The notes beneath the pieces are model-generated. The model ran no database searches and was not told the origin of the DNA. It saw only the letters and a program-made list of their open reading frames with translations. The position numbers and the translations under genes were made by a program. A stretch of DNA of 64,000 bases from Bryobacterales bacterium (GTDB taxonomy: Bacteria; Acidobacteriota; Terriglobia; Bryobacterales; Bryobacteraceae). The stretch covers positions 4,709-68,708 of the forward strand of contig PLFE01000151.1 in NCBI GenBank assembly GCA_003136675.1, written 5' to 3'. Shown here one piece after another: positions 44,081 to 53,747 of this stretch (position 1 is its first letter; each line of letters begins with the position of its first letter).

Positions 44081-45856
44081 CTACAAACCTTGAACGGTTT
44101 TCTCCGCGTAAAGAGAATCAATTTCTTCGCGGAAGTTTTCCAGCACCTTCTGCTTGCGAACTTTCATGGTGGCGGTCAGTTCACCGGTCTCAATCGTAAA
44201 GTCGCGCGGCAGAATGCGGAACTTACGAATCTTCTCGAAATCCGCGAGCTGTTTATTGACGTTGGTAACGATCTTCTGCACTTCGTTCGCTACCTTGTTC
44301 GGGTCTTTCCCGCTGAGTGTTTCAGCCACTGGAGCATGAATGGTAAACAGCGCCGTCAGGAACGGCAGCCTGTCGCCAACTAATACCACCTGACTAATCA
44401 GCGGCTCGAACTTGAATAAGTTCTCGACGCGCGCGGGGAACACCTTCTTGCCGGTCGAAGAGACAATCAATTCCTTCTTGCGGCTGGTGATGAATACGTA
44501 ACCTTCGGAATCGATGTGCCCGATATCTCCGGTCCTAAGCCAGCCATCCTGCATCACCTGAGTCGTGGCCTGTGGATCCTTATGATAGTGAGCGAACAGG
44601 CAGGAGCTTTTCACCAGCATTTCGCCGTCTTCGGCGAACTTTAGTTCTGTATCCGGGAGCAGCTTGCCGATGCTTCCGCTCTTGGGACGGCCAATAGGGT
44701 TGAACGCGACCACGCCGCCCTCGGTGAGCCCGTAGCCTTCAATCAGAGGCATTCCGATGGCCTCGTAGAAATCGGCCAGGTCCTTTCCAAGAGGCGCGCC
44801 GCCCGACGCGGGAATGCGAAGTCTGCCCCCAAACCTCTCGCGAATGGTCTTGAACATTGCCTTGTCAGCCAGCTTGAGTGGAATCGAAATGCGAGCGGGG
44901 ACGCGCTTCCCTTCCCGCCTGTATTTGGCCGCGGCAAGTCCCAGGCCGACCGCCGCATAGAAGATCTTGCGAACGGCAGCGGGCTTCTTGCGAATCTCCG
45001 TGCAGACGCTGGCATACACGCGCTCCCACATACGTGGAGGCGCGACAAACATGGTGGGCCGCACGGCTTTGATCTCGCCGGGCAGTTTCAGAAGGCTCTC
45101 CGAAAACACTACCGGCGTGCCGAACAGCATGGGCAGAAACTCCACTACGACGCGCTGCGTGATGTGGGCGGAAGGCAGGAAGGCGATAGTAATGTCATCG
45201 GGCGTCATCGGGAGCACTTGTACGCCCATGTCGATGTTGGAAACGATTCCCCAGTGCGTAGTCATCACCATCTTGGGCTCACCGGTCGCGCCTGAGGTGA
45301 GGTAGAGGATGGCGTGATCTTGCGGCGTTACGGCGCTGGTGAGCTCGTCGAAAAGGCCGGGGGCCGAGGCTTTCGCAGCGCGTCCGCGAGTCTGTAGGTC
45401 TTCAAGCGAGACTGCGCCTTCGGCTTCGCCCGTCAGCAGGATGAAAAGTTCCACCGGCGCGCCCCGCAGATGTTCGAAGGTCTTGGCGTTCTCGACAACC
45501 AGAGCTTTCGCTCCAGAGGCGGCGATGGTCTTCAGAAGATCCTTGGCCGGGTAGGATTGGTAAAGCGCCGCGGCGATTGCGCCGATCGCCAGGATTCCGG
45601 CGTCCATGAGATAAAACTCGGCGCGCGTCTCGGAACAGAGCGCCACGATGTCGCCCTTGCGGATGCCAAGCGCATGCAGTCCCAAGCCGATCTCTTCCGT
45701 GGCCAGGAGGTGTTGATCCCATGTCCAGGTCTTGTAGTTTTTGGCGCCTGATTTTTCGACGCCCTTTTCGGAAGCGACGGGTTGCCTGAGCGCCGGCTTG
45801 CCGCCATAAGCAGCGGCCGTGGCTTGCAGAACCTGATAGATGGTGCGCGAATGCAT
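44081..45856 (-). CDS. Long-chain acyl-CoA synthetase (AMP-forming)
   Basis: 591 residues. ANL superfamily motifs: the P-loop-like YLTSGATGEPKMVMTTHWG, then VAPPRMWERVYASV, PLIEGYGLTEGGVVAFNP and GWLRTGDIGHIDSEGYVFIT, with RKKELIVSSTGKKVFP. It activates a fatty acid via acyl-AMP to acyl-CoA. Similarity is to eukaryote-like long-chain ligases with the extra stretch around residues 265-330. It follows the DUF1080 and PlsC genes on the same strand, which suits phospholipid synthesis or fatty-acid use. Chain length preference cannot be told. Confidence 0.92.
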   Translation of the reverse strand: MHSRTIYQVLQATAAAYGGKPALRQPVASEKGVEKSGAKNYKTWTWDQHLLATEEIGLGLHALGIRKGDIVALCSETRAEFYLMDAGILAIGAIAAALYQSYPAKDLLKTIAASGAKALVVENAKTFEHLRGAPVELFILLTGEAEGAVSLEDLQTRGRAAKASAPGLFDELTSAVTPQDHAILYLTSGATGEPKMVMTTHWGIVSNIDMGVQVLPMTPDDITIAFLPSAHITQRVVVEFLPMLFGTPVVFSESLLKLPGEIKAVRPTMFVAPPRMWERVYASVCTEIRKKPAAVRKIFYAAVGLGLAAAKYRREGKRVPARISIPLKLADKAMFKTIRERFGGRLRIPASGGAPLGKDLADFYEAIGMPLIEGYGLTEGGVVAFNPIGRPKSGSIGKLLPDTELKFAEDGEMLVKSSCLFAHYHKDPQATTQVMQDGWLRTGDIGHIDSEGYVFITSRKKELIVSSTGKKVFPARVENLFKFEPLISQVVLVGDRLPFLTALFTIHAPVAETLSGKDPNKVANEVQKIVTNVNKQLADFEKIRKFRILPRDFTIETGELTATMKVRKQKVLENFREEIDSLYAEKTVQGL

Positions 45857-45894
45857 TCGTTCAAAATGCTATCACGCACGGTTTTGCAGGCACG

Positions 45895-46512
45895 TTAATC
45901 AAGGGGCTTAATGCGGATGTTCTTGTAGTAAACTTTGCTGCCCGCGTCGTGACCCTGAAGCGCAATGGTCCCGGTGCCGATCATCCGCCCCGAGAAATCC
46001 GAGGTTCCCTTCCAAGCCGCGGGCTGCGTCCACTCCACCACCACCTTTCCGTCGTGCTTCACCGTGATCGTGTCGCCCCTCGCGATAATGTCTTCGGTGA
46101 ACCATTCGTTGTCGGGAACCAGTTGTTCGTGAACGTCTTTCACTTCATAAATACTGAAGGTCTTGCGGGGATCCGTCTTATAGGTGTTATTCACCTGAAT
46201 TTCAAACCCCTTGTTTGGCCAGCCGGGTTGGAGCGCGGTCTGAATGTAGACGCCGCCGTTGGCGCCCGGACGCGTCATCACGTCCACTTTCAATTCGAAA
46301 TCCTTAAACGCATGATTATGGAATTCACCGGTATAGAAGAGGTGGCTATGCGGGCCGTGCGACACAATGGCGCCGTCTTCAATCGACCAGGTCTGCGGAT
46401 TATCGCCGGCAGTCCATCCGGTAAGGTCGTGTCCGTTGAACAGATCGGTAAAACCCTGCTCGGCGTGCAAAGCCGGGAAGGCGAGCAGAAGGAGGAATGC
46501 GGTTCGATACAT
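45895..46512 (-). CDS. Secreted DUF1080 (3-keto-disaccharide hydrolase-like) protein
   Basis: 205 residues from ATG 46512, which is followed by a signal peptide (YRTAFLLLLAFPALHA); a start 13 codons earlier disrupts it. The concanavalin-like DUF1080 fold shows GFTDLFNGHDLTGW, then DFELKVDVMTRPGANGGVYI and FEIQVNN, and ends GTIALQGHDAGSKVYYKNIR. Some family members cleave 3-ketoglycosides. TAGTAT (46523-46528, minus) sits ten bases upstream. Confidence 0.88.
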   Translation of the reverse strand: MYRTAFLLLLAFPALHAEQGFTDLFNGHDLTGWTAGDNPQTWSIEDGAIVSHGPHSHLFYTGEFHNHAFKDFELKVDVMTRPGANGGVYIQTALQPGWPNKGFEIQVNNTYKTDPRKTFSIYEVKDVHEQLVPDNEWFTEDIIARGDTITVKHDGKVVVEWTQPAAWKGTSDFSGRMIGTGTIALQGHDAGSKVYYKNIRIKPLD

Positions 46513-46537
46513 GGTGCCCAATATACTATCAGCGTGT

Positions 46538-47281
46538 TCATTCAGATCCATGCGAAACCGGCACAGGTTCGCCGGTCAATTCCGCGACGCGGTGCAGCAG
46601 GTTCTCGGTGAGCGGGCCCCTGTCGCGCGGACTCATCGCGACGGTGGGGATGGGCTCGCCGAGGCGAATCCGAATCACGCCCGGCAACACGTGCATGGAC
46701 CCGACGGGCAGAACGCCACGCGCCCCCGTGATCCCTACAGGAACAGCCGGAACGCCGGCTCGAATGGCAATCAAAGCCGCGCCTTCCTTGAACTCGCGCA
46801 GCGTTTGTTCGGAACGTCCTCCTTCGGGGAATATCAGCACGGAGAGGTGACGCTCCTGAATCTGCTTGGCGCCTTCGATCAGACTCTTGAGGGATGCCCG
46901 CGCGTCATCCCGGACAATGGGAAAATGGCCGGCTTGCTTGAGATGTGTGCCAAAGAGTGGAATTTCAAAAAGACCTTTCTTGGCAAAAAACCGGAACTGA
47001 AGAGGAATACTGGCGATTATCGCGGGCGTATCGAAATAGCTCGTATGATTGGAGACGAGGACGTAGCTTCCCAAGGGATCGAGAGTGTCGATTCCTTCCG
47101 TTTCCACGCGAACAAATGCGATCCGCAGCAGCAGCTTAGCCCAGAAGCGCGCCATGCTGTGCAACGTTTCTCCAGAAGCGTGGAAGAGCGCCGCCGCGGC
47201 GGAGAGCGAGGCCATAATCAATGTCGCCAAAGTGATCAGCGGGCCCGTCCAGAGAAAAGTGCGAAAGGTTTTCAGAAGCAT
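46538..47281 (-). CDS. plsC: 1-acyl-sn-glycerol-3-phosphate acyltransferase
   Basis: 247 residues. One or two N-terminal membrane helices (PLITLATLIMASLSAAAAL). The acyltransferase motifs are VSNHTSYFDTPAI (HX4D), FFAKKGLFEIPLFG, and LIFPEGGRSEQTL (EGxR-like), then VPAVPVGITGARGVLP. It adds the second acyl chain to lysophosphatidic acid at the inner membrane. It is 25 bases upstream of the DUF1080 gene, and the acyl-CoA synthetase follows, so a lipid operon is likely. Confidence 0.93.
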   Translation of the reverse strand: MLLKTFRTFLWTGPLITLATLIMASLSAAAALFHASGETLHSMARFWAKLLLRIAFVRVETEGIDTLDPLGSYVLVSNHTSYFDTPAIIASIPLQFRFFAKKGLFEIPLFGTHLKQAGHFPIVRDDARASLKSLIEGAKQIQERHLSVLIFPEGGRSEQTLREFKEGAALIAIRAGVPAVPVGITGARGVLPVGSMHVLPGVIRIRLGEPIPTVAMSPRDRGPLTENLLHRVAELTGEPVPVSHGSE

Positions 47282-47363
47282 TTGTCATGAATGCGTAACC
47301 AAACCAGGTGAATAGGACATCGAATCAGATATCCTCGAAGGTAAGGCGCACGCGTTCTCTCTG

Positions 47364-50027
47364 ATGATAGGCGAGACGGTCTCACACTATCGAATTCTGG
47401 ACAAACTGGGCGGCGGCGGCATGGGAGTCGTCTACCGCGCGGAAGATACACGCCTTGGACGCCAGGTGGCCGTAAAGTTTCTACGACCCAGTTCGGGGAA
47501 TGAATTGGAACGGTTTCAGCGTGAGGCCCGCACGGCGTCCGCATTGAATCATCCCCACATCTGCACCATTTACGACGTTGGCGAACATGAGGGCCGCCCG
47601 TTCCTGGTGATGGAACTGCTTGACGGGCAAACTCTGGAGCAGCGCATTCCCGAGAAACCTTTGCTCAGCAATCAACAACTGCTGGATATCGGGATCCAGA
47701 TTGCCGATGGATTGGACGCGGCGCACTCCGCCGGCATTGTTCACCGCGATATTAAGCCCGCGAACATCTTCCTCACCAACCGGGGCCAGACGAAGATTCT
47801 GGATTTTGGGCTCGCCAAACTCGAGGCGGACGAGCCGGCGCCAATTCCACAGGAGAGCGCCACCAGGGTGATGCCGCCGCTGAGCATGCTCACCACGGAT
47901 GGCATGACTGTCGGCACCGTGGCTTACATGTCTCCCGAGCAGGCCTTGGGGGAACCGGTGGATGCGCGGAGCGACCTGTTCTCTTTCGGCGCGCTGATTT
48001 ACGAGATGGCTACGGGCGAACTGCCATTCCAGGGCAACACGGCGGCCGCTCTTTTCAACGCCATCCTCAATCAGGATCCCCCAGTCGCCTCGATGCTGAA
48101 TCAAAATGTGCCGCCGGCTCTGGATCTGGCGATCCAGAAGGCGTTGGAGAAGGATCGCGAACTGCGGTTTCAGAGCGCGGCCGAGATGCGGTCGGAACTG
48201 AAGCGCATTCTGCGGGACACGGTCACGGGACGCCGGACCTCCAGCGGCGCCCAGGTCGCGGCTTCACGCGCGTCAGCAGCCTATCCGGCGGCGCGAGAGC
48301 AAGCGGGCACTCCGGACAAACTCGATCGCCGTTCGCTGATGATCGGCGCCGGTGGAGTGGCTGTTCTCGCGGGCGCCGCGGTGTTCGGTTTCAGGCGCTT
48401 CTTACTCGCGCGAAGGCACGATTCCGCCGACATGCGCATGAACAAGGTCACTTTTTCGGGGAACGTGATCGCGGCGGTGATTTCTCCCGACAAAAGATTC
48501 CTGGTGACGGTTCTGGAAGAGCGCGGCTTGCAGAGCCTGAATCTGCGCCTGCTTGAGGCCGGTACTTCGCAGGTGATCGACAAGGCCCGTGGCGTCGATT
48601 ACCGCGGCTTCTGTTTCTCGCCCGACGGTGTCTATCTTTACTTCACGCGAGCCGAGAGCAGACCACTGCCGTTCGTGCTTTATCGCATGCCGCTTCTCGG
48701 CGGCACGCCGCAGGAGCTGATCCGGCCCGCGAATATGGCGCCGGCGATTTCACCGGACGGAAGCCGGCTGGGCTTTATCCGCCGCTTCCCCGCGAAAGGC
48801 GAAGGCGACATCTTCGTTGCGTCCTCCGATGGAACCAATCCGCGCCTGATCTGTTCGAAGAAACTGCCCGACCTCTACTCGTATGTCTCCTTTTCAAACG
48901 ATGGAAAGTTGATTGCCTGTTCCACAAATTCATTTCGCGGCGGACTCCATGCGTCCCTGGTGGCCGTCCGCGTGGACAATGGCGCCGAGCGTCCTTTGAC
49001 ATCTAAACTCTGGAAGCAGACGCGCGAGGTTGTGTGGCTCCCCGATTCCAGCGGTGTTTTGCTGATCGCGACTGACGACCCAGCCGGGGCTTCGAATCAG
49101 ATTTGGTTTGTCTCGTATCCGGAGGGCAACGCGCATCCCGTTACGCACGACTCCAACGATTACTCAGGGCTGAGCGTAAGCGCCGATGGACGAAGTCTGG
49201 TTACTGTTCAATCGGATGCGGATGTCAGAATAGAGAGCGTTTCCGGAGGCTCAGCTGTTCCGGTCGGTGGAACCGGCCGCAATGATGGAGTGGAAGGCCT
49301 GGTCTACGCGGGAGACGACACGCTTCTCTACGTGACGCGGCGCTTCGGCTCCCGCGACCTTTCGACCGTCGCACTGAGATCGGGCATCGAGAAGCGTTTG
49401 GGGATCGCGATCAGTCCGGCCATCGCACCTGTCGTGGCGTCCCAGACGAGCGAGGTCCTTTTCGTCGCCGCACGCCACGACGGTACACACATCTGGAAGA
49501 CCGATATGCGCGCCCGGCCGCCGCAACAAATCACTTTCGGGGGCACCGAGAACGCCCCCGCGATTTCCCCGGACGGGCGCTCCATCTTCTACTCCTCAAT
49601 CGTCGATGGACAGGTTGGGGTTTGGCGCCTCGATAATTCGTCGAAGCCGACGAAAGTAGTTGACCGGGCTACCTACCCTACCGTTTCTCCCGACGGCAAG
49701 CACCTGGCATTTGTCTCGCTGGTGAATGAACAGAAATGGCGGTTCGGCGTTGTTCCCCTGGAGAGTGGTGTTCCGACGCTTTTCGACTACTCTGTCATTA
49801 ACCACCGCCGTGTTCGCTGGAAGGATAACCGGACCATCACTTTCTTTGACTCGGTTGACGGCGTGATGAATATCCTGGCCCAGGATATCTCCGGAGGTCC
49901 GCCGACGCCTGTCACCAACTTCACCGGACGCGAAAGAATTTTCGATTTTGATTGGGCGCCGGACGGCAGACTGTTCTGTTCACGCGGTTCCGTGAATGGG
50001 GATGTTGTGATGCTGACTAAGTTCTAA
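47364..50027 (+). CDS. PknB-type Ser/Thr kinase fused to a TolB-like beta-propeller
   Basis: 887 residues. The kinase (about 9-280) is complete: glycine loop [11 protein letters not shown]38 in [14 protein letters not shown] with D129, DFG with D147, and [10 protein letters not shown]. One membrane segment lies near 330-355 ([20 protein letters not shown]). The rest is a PD40 propeller: [50 protein letters not shown]. The kinase is cytoplasmic and the propeller outside. This parallels the winged-helix/propeller protein at 634. Substrates are unknown. Confidence 0.93.
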   Translation: MIGETVSHYRILDKLGGGGMGVVYRAEDTRLGRQVAVKFLRPSSGNELERFQREARTASALNHPHICTIYDVGEHEGRPFLVMELLDGQTLEQRIPEKPLLSNQQLLDIGIQIADGLDAAHSAGIVHRDIKPANIFLTNRGQTKILDFGLAKLEADEPAPIPQESATRVMPPLSMLTTDGMTVGTVAYMSPEQALGEPVDARSDLFSFGALIYEMATGELPFQGNTAAALFNAILNQDPPVASMLNQNVPPALDLAIQKALEKDRELRFQSAAEMRSELKRILRDTVTGRRTSSGAQVAASRASAAYPAAREQAGTPDKLDRRSLMIGAGGVAVLAGAAVFGFRRFLLARRHDSADMRMNKVTFSGNVIAAVISPDKRFLVTVLEERGLQSLNLRLLEAGTSQVIDKARGVDYRGFCFSPDGVYLYFTRAESRPLPFVLYRMPLLGGTPQELIRPANMAPAISPDGSRLGFIRRFPAKGEGDIFVASSDGTNPRLICSKKLPDLYSYVSFSNDGKLIACSTNSFRGGLHASLVAVRVDNGAERPLTSKLWKQTREVVWLPDSSGVLLIATDDPAGASNQIWFVSYPEGNAHPVTHDSNDYSGLSVSADGRSLVTVQSDADVRIESVSGGSAVPVGGTGRNDGVEGLVYAGDDTLLYVTRRFGSRDLSTVALRSGIEKRLGIAISPAIAPVVASQTSEVLFVAARHDGTHIWKTDMRARPPQQITFGGTENAPAISPDGRSIFYSSIVDGQVGVWRLDNSSKPTKVVDRATYPTVSPDGKHLAFVSLVNEQKWRFGVVPLESGVPTLFDYSVINHRRVRWKDNRTITFFDSVDGVMNILAQDISGGPPTPVTNFTGRERIFDFDWAPDGRLFCSRGSVNGDVVMLTKF

Positions 50028-50035
50028 AAAGAGGC

Positions 50036-51976
50036 TCAGCCAACCGCTGTTTCAACACTCAGCAATTCCCGAATTGCGCGAGTGAGCGCGGCGGGCGGAA
50101 ACGGCTTCTGCAGAAAACCGCTACCAGCCTCAAAGGTGCGCTCCAATAACTGGTGATCGGTGTAGCCCGAGATATAGAGCACACGGCAAGAACCCTGTTC
50201 CGTGAGCCGATCCACCAGATCGGGACCACTAATGCCGGGGAGCACAACATCGGTCACCAGAACGTCGAACTCAAGCCCATTGGCGCGAATCATCTGAAGG
50301 GCTTGTTCCCCGCTTGAAGCCGAAGTCACAGAAAACCCCGCCGTCTTCAGAATCTCACGCATCATCTTCCGCAGCGGCGCTTCATCTTCCACCAGAAAGA
50401 CTCTGGCGGACTGCCCCGTTTCCGCCGGTTCCCCGGCTTCAACGAGTAGTTCCGGTACTGCGGGCGCCGCGGGCAAAACTACCCTAAAACAAGATCCGCG
50501 GCCCGGCTGGCTCTCCAACAGAACCGTGCCTCCGCTTTGCCGCGCAATGCCATAGACCGTTGAAAGTCCGAGTCCCGTTCCCTTTCCTGTTTCCTTGGTC
50601 GTAAAGAAAGGCTCGAAGATCTTCTCCTGAATGCGCTGGTCGATTCCCGGACCCGTATCGGAGATGCTGAGCACGACATAGCTGCCCGGCTGAATGTGGT
50701 TTGCCAGCGCCTCGGCGGAACCAATGATGGTCGAACGTGTCGCAATCTTCAGTTTCCCGCCCTTGGGCATGACATCGCGCGCGTTCACCGCCAGGTTGAG
50801 AAGCACCTGATCGAGCTGTCCCTTATCGCAGCGGACATGACCCGCATCGTCGCTGAGTTCCACCAGCAGCTCGATATCTTCTCCGATGATGCGCTGCAAC
50901 ATGTTATGGACATCGTGGACAGCCTGGTTAATGCCGATCACTTTTACCTGCACCACTTGCCGTTTGCTGAACGCAAGCAATTGGCCCGTCAGAGTAGCCG
51001 CACGCGTAGCGGCGTGCTGGATCTCGGAAACGAAATGGTCGAGCGTGGAATCCTGCTGCAAGTAGGCGCGCAGCATGCTGCTGTAGCCGCTCACGATGGT
51101 CATCAGATTGTTGAAGTCGTGCGCCACGCCGCCGGCTAATCTTCCGATCGCCTCCATTTTCTGGGCTTGCAGAAACTGCTCTTCCAGTCGCTTGCGTTCC
51201 GTAATCTCAATCACCACGCCCAACAAACGGGCCGGCTCTCCTGAATTTATTTTGAAAATGGAGCCTTTGGCCAGGCACCAGCGCACTGGCCCGTCTGGGG
51301 TCCGCACCCTGTATTCAGATTCCACGTGCCCGCTGTTTCCGTCGGCGGCGTCTTCAAGATCGGCGCGCACGCGCGCTTGATCGTCCTCATGCAGGTTTTC
51401 GAGCCAGGCCTCAAGGGTGGGGCGGCAGTCGCCGGGCTGGAACCCCAGCAGGCGGTAGAGTTCGTCGGACCAGGAAAGTTCGCCGGTCGCGAGGTTCCAA
51501 TCCCAACTGCCGGCGTGCGCAGCTTGCTGGGTAAGACGCAGCCGCTCCACGTTCAGGCGGGCCAGCTCTCTTTCCGTCTTTTCTACGGTGATGTTGCGGA
51601 GAATGGATAGCGCGTAATCCCGGCCACCCAGGACGAAGTTCGAGGTTCGGATTTCCATATCGAACTCGACGCCGCTGGCGAACACTCCGCGCGTCTCGTA
51701 GAGTTGGGGCTCGGGCATCCCGTGAACCCGGTTCGACCGCCGGTCGCTGACAAAATCCCGGACCGCGGGCGAGAACATGCGGTAAATCGCGTGACCTTCC
51801 AGGCTTTCCGGTCCACCGTAACCCAACATGTCCGATAGAGCGCGATTGGCGAGCAGAACTCGTTCGTCGGTGGAGATGAAAAGGGGCACGGCCGAGTTCT
51901 CGAACATCGCTCGGAATTTCTGCTCGTCCAGACGATCGCGGTCTGAAGTTTCCTTATTTGGGTTGGACAGGGCCAT
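50036..51976 (-). CDS. PAS-PAS hybrid histidine kinase with C-terminal receiver
   Basis: 646 residues, no membrane segments. PAS 1 (about 20-135: RAMFENSAVPLFISTDERVL) and PAS 2/PAC (about 145-265: GSWDWNLATGELSWSDELYR) precede HisKA with H286 (AGGVAHDFNNLMT). The HATPase shows NLAVNARDVMP, DTGPGI and KGTGLGLSTVYG. The receiver from about 525 has VFLVEDEAPL and LVTDVVLPG with the phospho-aspartate. A cytoplasmic sensor, perhaps for redox or small ligands, with autonomous phosphorelay. TACAAT at 52013-52018 (minus) may be its -10. Confidence 0.92.
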   Translation of the reverse strand: MALSNPNKETSDRDRLDEQKFRAMFENSAVPLFISTDERVLLANRALSDMLGYGGPESLEGHAIYRMFSPAVRDFVSDRRSNRVHGMPEPQLYETRGVFASGVEFDMEIRTSNFVLGGRDYALSILRNITVEKTERELARLNVERLRLTQQAAHAGSWDWNLATGELSWSDELYRLLGFQPGDCRPTLEAWLENLHEDDQARVRADLEDAADGNSGHVESEYRVRTPDGPVRWCLAKGSIFKINSGEPARLLGVVIEITERKRLEEQFLQAQKMEAIGRLAGGVAHDFNNLMTIVSGYSSMLRAYLQQDSTLDHFVSEIQHAATRAATLTGQLLAFSKRQVVQVKVIGINQAVHDVHNMLQRIIGEDIELLVELSDDAGHVRCDKGQLDQVLLNLAVNARDVMPKGGKLKIATRSTIIGSAEALANHIQPGSYVVLSISDTGPGIDQRIQEKIFEPFFTTKETGKGTGLGLSTVYGIARQSGGTVLLESQPGRGSCFRVVLPAAPAVPELLVEAGEPAETGQSARVFLVEDEAPLRKMMREILKTAGFSVTSASSGEQALQMIRANGLEFDVLVTDVVLPGISGPDLVDRLTEQGSCRVLYISGYTDHQLLERTFEAGSGFLQKPFPPAALTRAIRELLSVETAVG

Positions 51977-52047
51977 CTAGCCGACTTACTGTGCGCTTCA
52001 GCACACTAAGCTATTGTAGTACAGAGATTCGGGTTTGAGGCCAAGGA

Positions 52048-52257
52048 TTAGGGGCGGACCGGCCGGCCCGAGGAAATGCAAATCACGCGAGCTTGGCGTC
52101 TCGGAGCCGGGTGGATCTGGCGCGGAACCAGATTTGTCACGAGACGGGACAGGAGATCGACATTTTCATTCAGGCTGCGGAGCCGGTCGTGCAAGACATC
52201 GATACGCTTTTCGGAGGATGGCACCGAGGCTCGTATTTGGGTCAGTGGCGCATTCAC
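52048..52257 (-). CDS. Doubtful small coiled-coil protein
   Basis: 69 residues from a GTG start at 52257. It begins NAPLTQIRASVPSSEKRI and has a plausible short amphipathic helix (LHDRLRSLNENVDLLSRLV). The C-terminal third is basic and low-complexity (PRQIHPAPRRQARV). There is no ribosome site and no family I recognise. It may be a remnant or chance. Confidence 0.25.
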   Translation of the reverse strand: MNAPLTQIRASVPSSEKRIDVLHDRLRSLNENVDLLSRLVTNLVPRQIHPAPRRQARVICISSGRPVRP

Positions 52258-52299
52258 AACTAAGAATGTACACCACCAGCGACCGTGCTGCCAAGCTAT

Positions 52300-52319
52300 T
52301 TGTTCTGAATTCAGAACAA
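52300..52319. promoter_or_regulatory. 20-bp perfect palindrome centred on GAATTC
   Basis: TTGTTCTGAA and TTCAGAACAA meet with no spacer at 52309/52310. A relative, TGTTCCGAATTCAGAAAC, lies at 52438-52455. Such a pair suggests binding sites for a dimeric regulator or the ends of a small element. Confidence 0.45.
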
Positions 52320-52469
52320 TTTAGTACCTATCGCTGGAATCCCACAAATATGGCTATTTCTTGCTATGTGCAGGGTAGCTTGTGGTGGATTTTCGTGAGC
52401 CTCGCGTGATCCAAGACTGCTGCTAGAGCCGTAGTAATGTTCCGAATTCAGAAACGTGGTCCATTTGGG

Positions 52470-53642
52470 CTACTGCGTCTCCAGACCGGTTTCCCGAAAG
52501 CCGTTTCCGGTGATTTTCACTTCCAGATCGTCGCGGATTTTTTCGCGAAGGCGGGACGAAATCGCAAATTCGCGTTGCGCCTCGGGCATGCGGTTCAGCT
52601 TCTGTAGAATCTGCGCGCGCAGGTAGTGGAGGCTGGCGCTGTTATCGTCCGATTTCGACGCTTGGTCGGCCTCGGAGAGCGCCTCCGTATAACGTGATTC
52701 CGCCCGGTACAGTTTAGCGAGGCTGTAACGTGCTGTGGCTAAGCGGGGTTCGAGACGAAGCGCGCGGTGCAGGTATTCTTCAGCCTTCCGGTTTTCACCC
52801 GATGCGGCCGCGATGTTGCCGAGTTCCTCATAGTTGAAGGGAACGTCCGGGTCAATGGCCGCGTCGGCCAGAAATTCGGCCTGCGCGGATTCCAGGTCGC
52901 GGCTTTTGCGTTTGATCACCCCAAGGTAATAGTGGGCGAACGGCAGCTTCGGGTCGGCCTGAATCGCCGCGTTGAATTCAGCTAAAGCCGCTTCATTTTC
53001 CTGGCGGGCGAGGTGGGCTTTCCCCGCCAGCAGGTGCATTTCCGGGGACCCCGCGCCGATGTCCTTTAATCGGTCGAGCGATCGGCTTTCGAGATGGGGA
53101 TCGCCGGCGTTTCCCGCGGCGATTCCAAGCACGTACAGATACTGAAGATTCGAGGATTGAGCGTCCCAGAGCGGGGCCAGAACCGATTTAGCTTCGGCGT
53201 AGCGCTCCATCAGGAAGTAGCAGATCCCCAAAATGTAGGCCGCCTGGGTGTTCCCAGGCTGGTCGTGGCGCACCGATTCGAGCGGCGGGATGGCGGCGCC
53301 GTAGTCGCCACTTCGGAAGTGCGCCAGGCCGATATTGAGGCGGATGCCGGGCACCGAGGGCGCCAGTTTCTCAGCCGCGCGAAGCTCTATCAGGGCCTGG
53401 GACCACTCCTTTCTGCGCATATAGACCACGCCTAGATTGGCGTGAGCACCGGCGCTGGATGGATCTTTTGAAAGGACCGCGCGAAAATCACGCTCAGCGT
53501 CAGCCAGATCTCCGGTGCGGAGCTCCTGCTCGCCTCTGACATAAGGTTCCCTGGGGCGTGCGAACCCGGTTTGTGCAACGAGCGCCCCCGCGAAAGCCGA
53601 CGCAATGACCAAGAGAACGGCGAGCCGAAATCCCCGATTCAC
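52470..53642 (-). CDS. Exported TPR-repeat protein
   Basis: 390 residues from GTG 53642, directly followed by a signal peptide (FRLAVLLVIASAFAGALVAQ). Around nine TPR units fill the chain, for example AHANLGVVYMRRKEWSQALI, AAYILGICYFLMERYAEAKS, LLAGKAHLARQENEAALAEF and NYEELGNIAAASGENRKAEE. TPRs mediate protein contact, often in outer-membrane or secretion assemblies. It is divergent from the TonB receptor gene, 105 bases away, so the two may be co-regulated. No enzymatic domain. Confidence 0.85.
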   Translation of the reverse strand: MNRGFRLAVLLVIASAFAGALVAQTGFARPREPYVRGEQELRTGDLADAERDFRAVLSKDPSSAGAHANLGVVYMRRKEWSQALIELRAAEKLAPSVPGIRLNIGLAHFRSGDYGAAIPPLESVRHDQPGNTQAAYILGICYFLMERYAEAKSVLAPLWDAQSSNLQYLYVLGIAAGNAGDPHLESRSLDRLKDIGAGSPEMHLLAGKAHLARQENEAALAEFNAAIQADPKLPFAHYYLGVIKRKSRDLESAQAEFLADAAIDPDVPFNYEELGNIAAASGENRKAEEYLHRALRLEPRLATARYSLAKLYRAESRYTEALSEADQASKSDDNSASLHYLRAQILQKLNRMPEAQREFAISSRLREKIRDDLEVKITGNGFRETGLETQ

Positions 53643-53663
53643 AGATTTACTTTACAACTTGGT

Positions 53664-53693
53664 TTGCTCCCGACTGCCAGAACGGGATATGAT
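53664..53693 (+). promoter_or_regulatory. Possible sigma-70 promoter of the TonB receptor gene
   Basis: TTGCTC (53664-53669) and TATGAT (53688-53693) are 18 bases apart, 54 bases before the start at 53748. The AAGGGGGG ribosome site follows at 53734-53741. Confidence 0.35.
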
Positions 53694-53747
53694 GCTGAAA
53701 ACGCGCGAACTCAAAAACTTCGCGAACACATCAAAGGGGGGATTTAC

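Larger units (their letters stand above)
51977..52469. other. 493-bp AT-richer gap with two related palindromes
   Basis: No confident gene. The right half (52261-52469) is visibly richer in A and T than the surroundings. It holds the palindrome 52300-52319 and a related imperfect one at 52438-52455. A minus-strand frame 52257-52048 is listed separately as doubtful. TACAAT at 52013-52018 is a possible kinase promoter. Confidence 0.5.
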
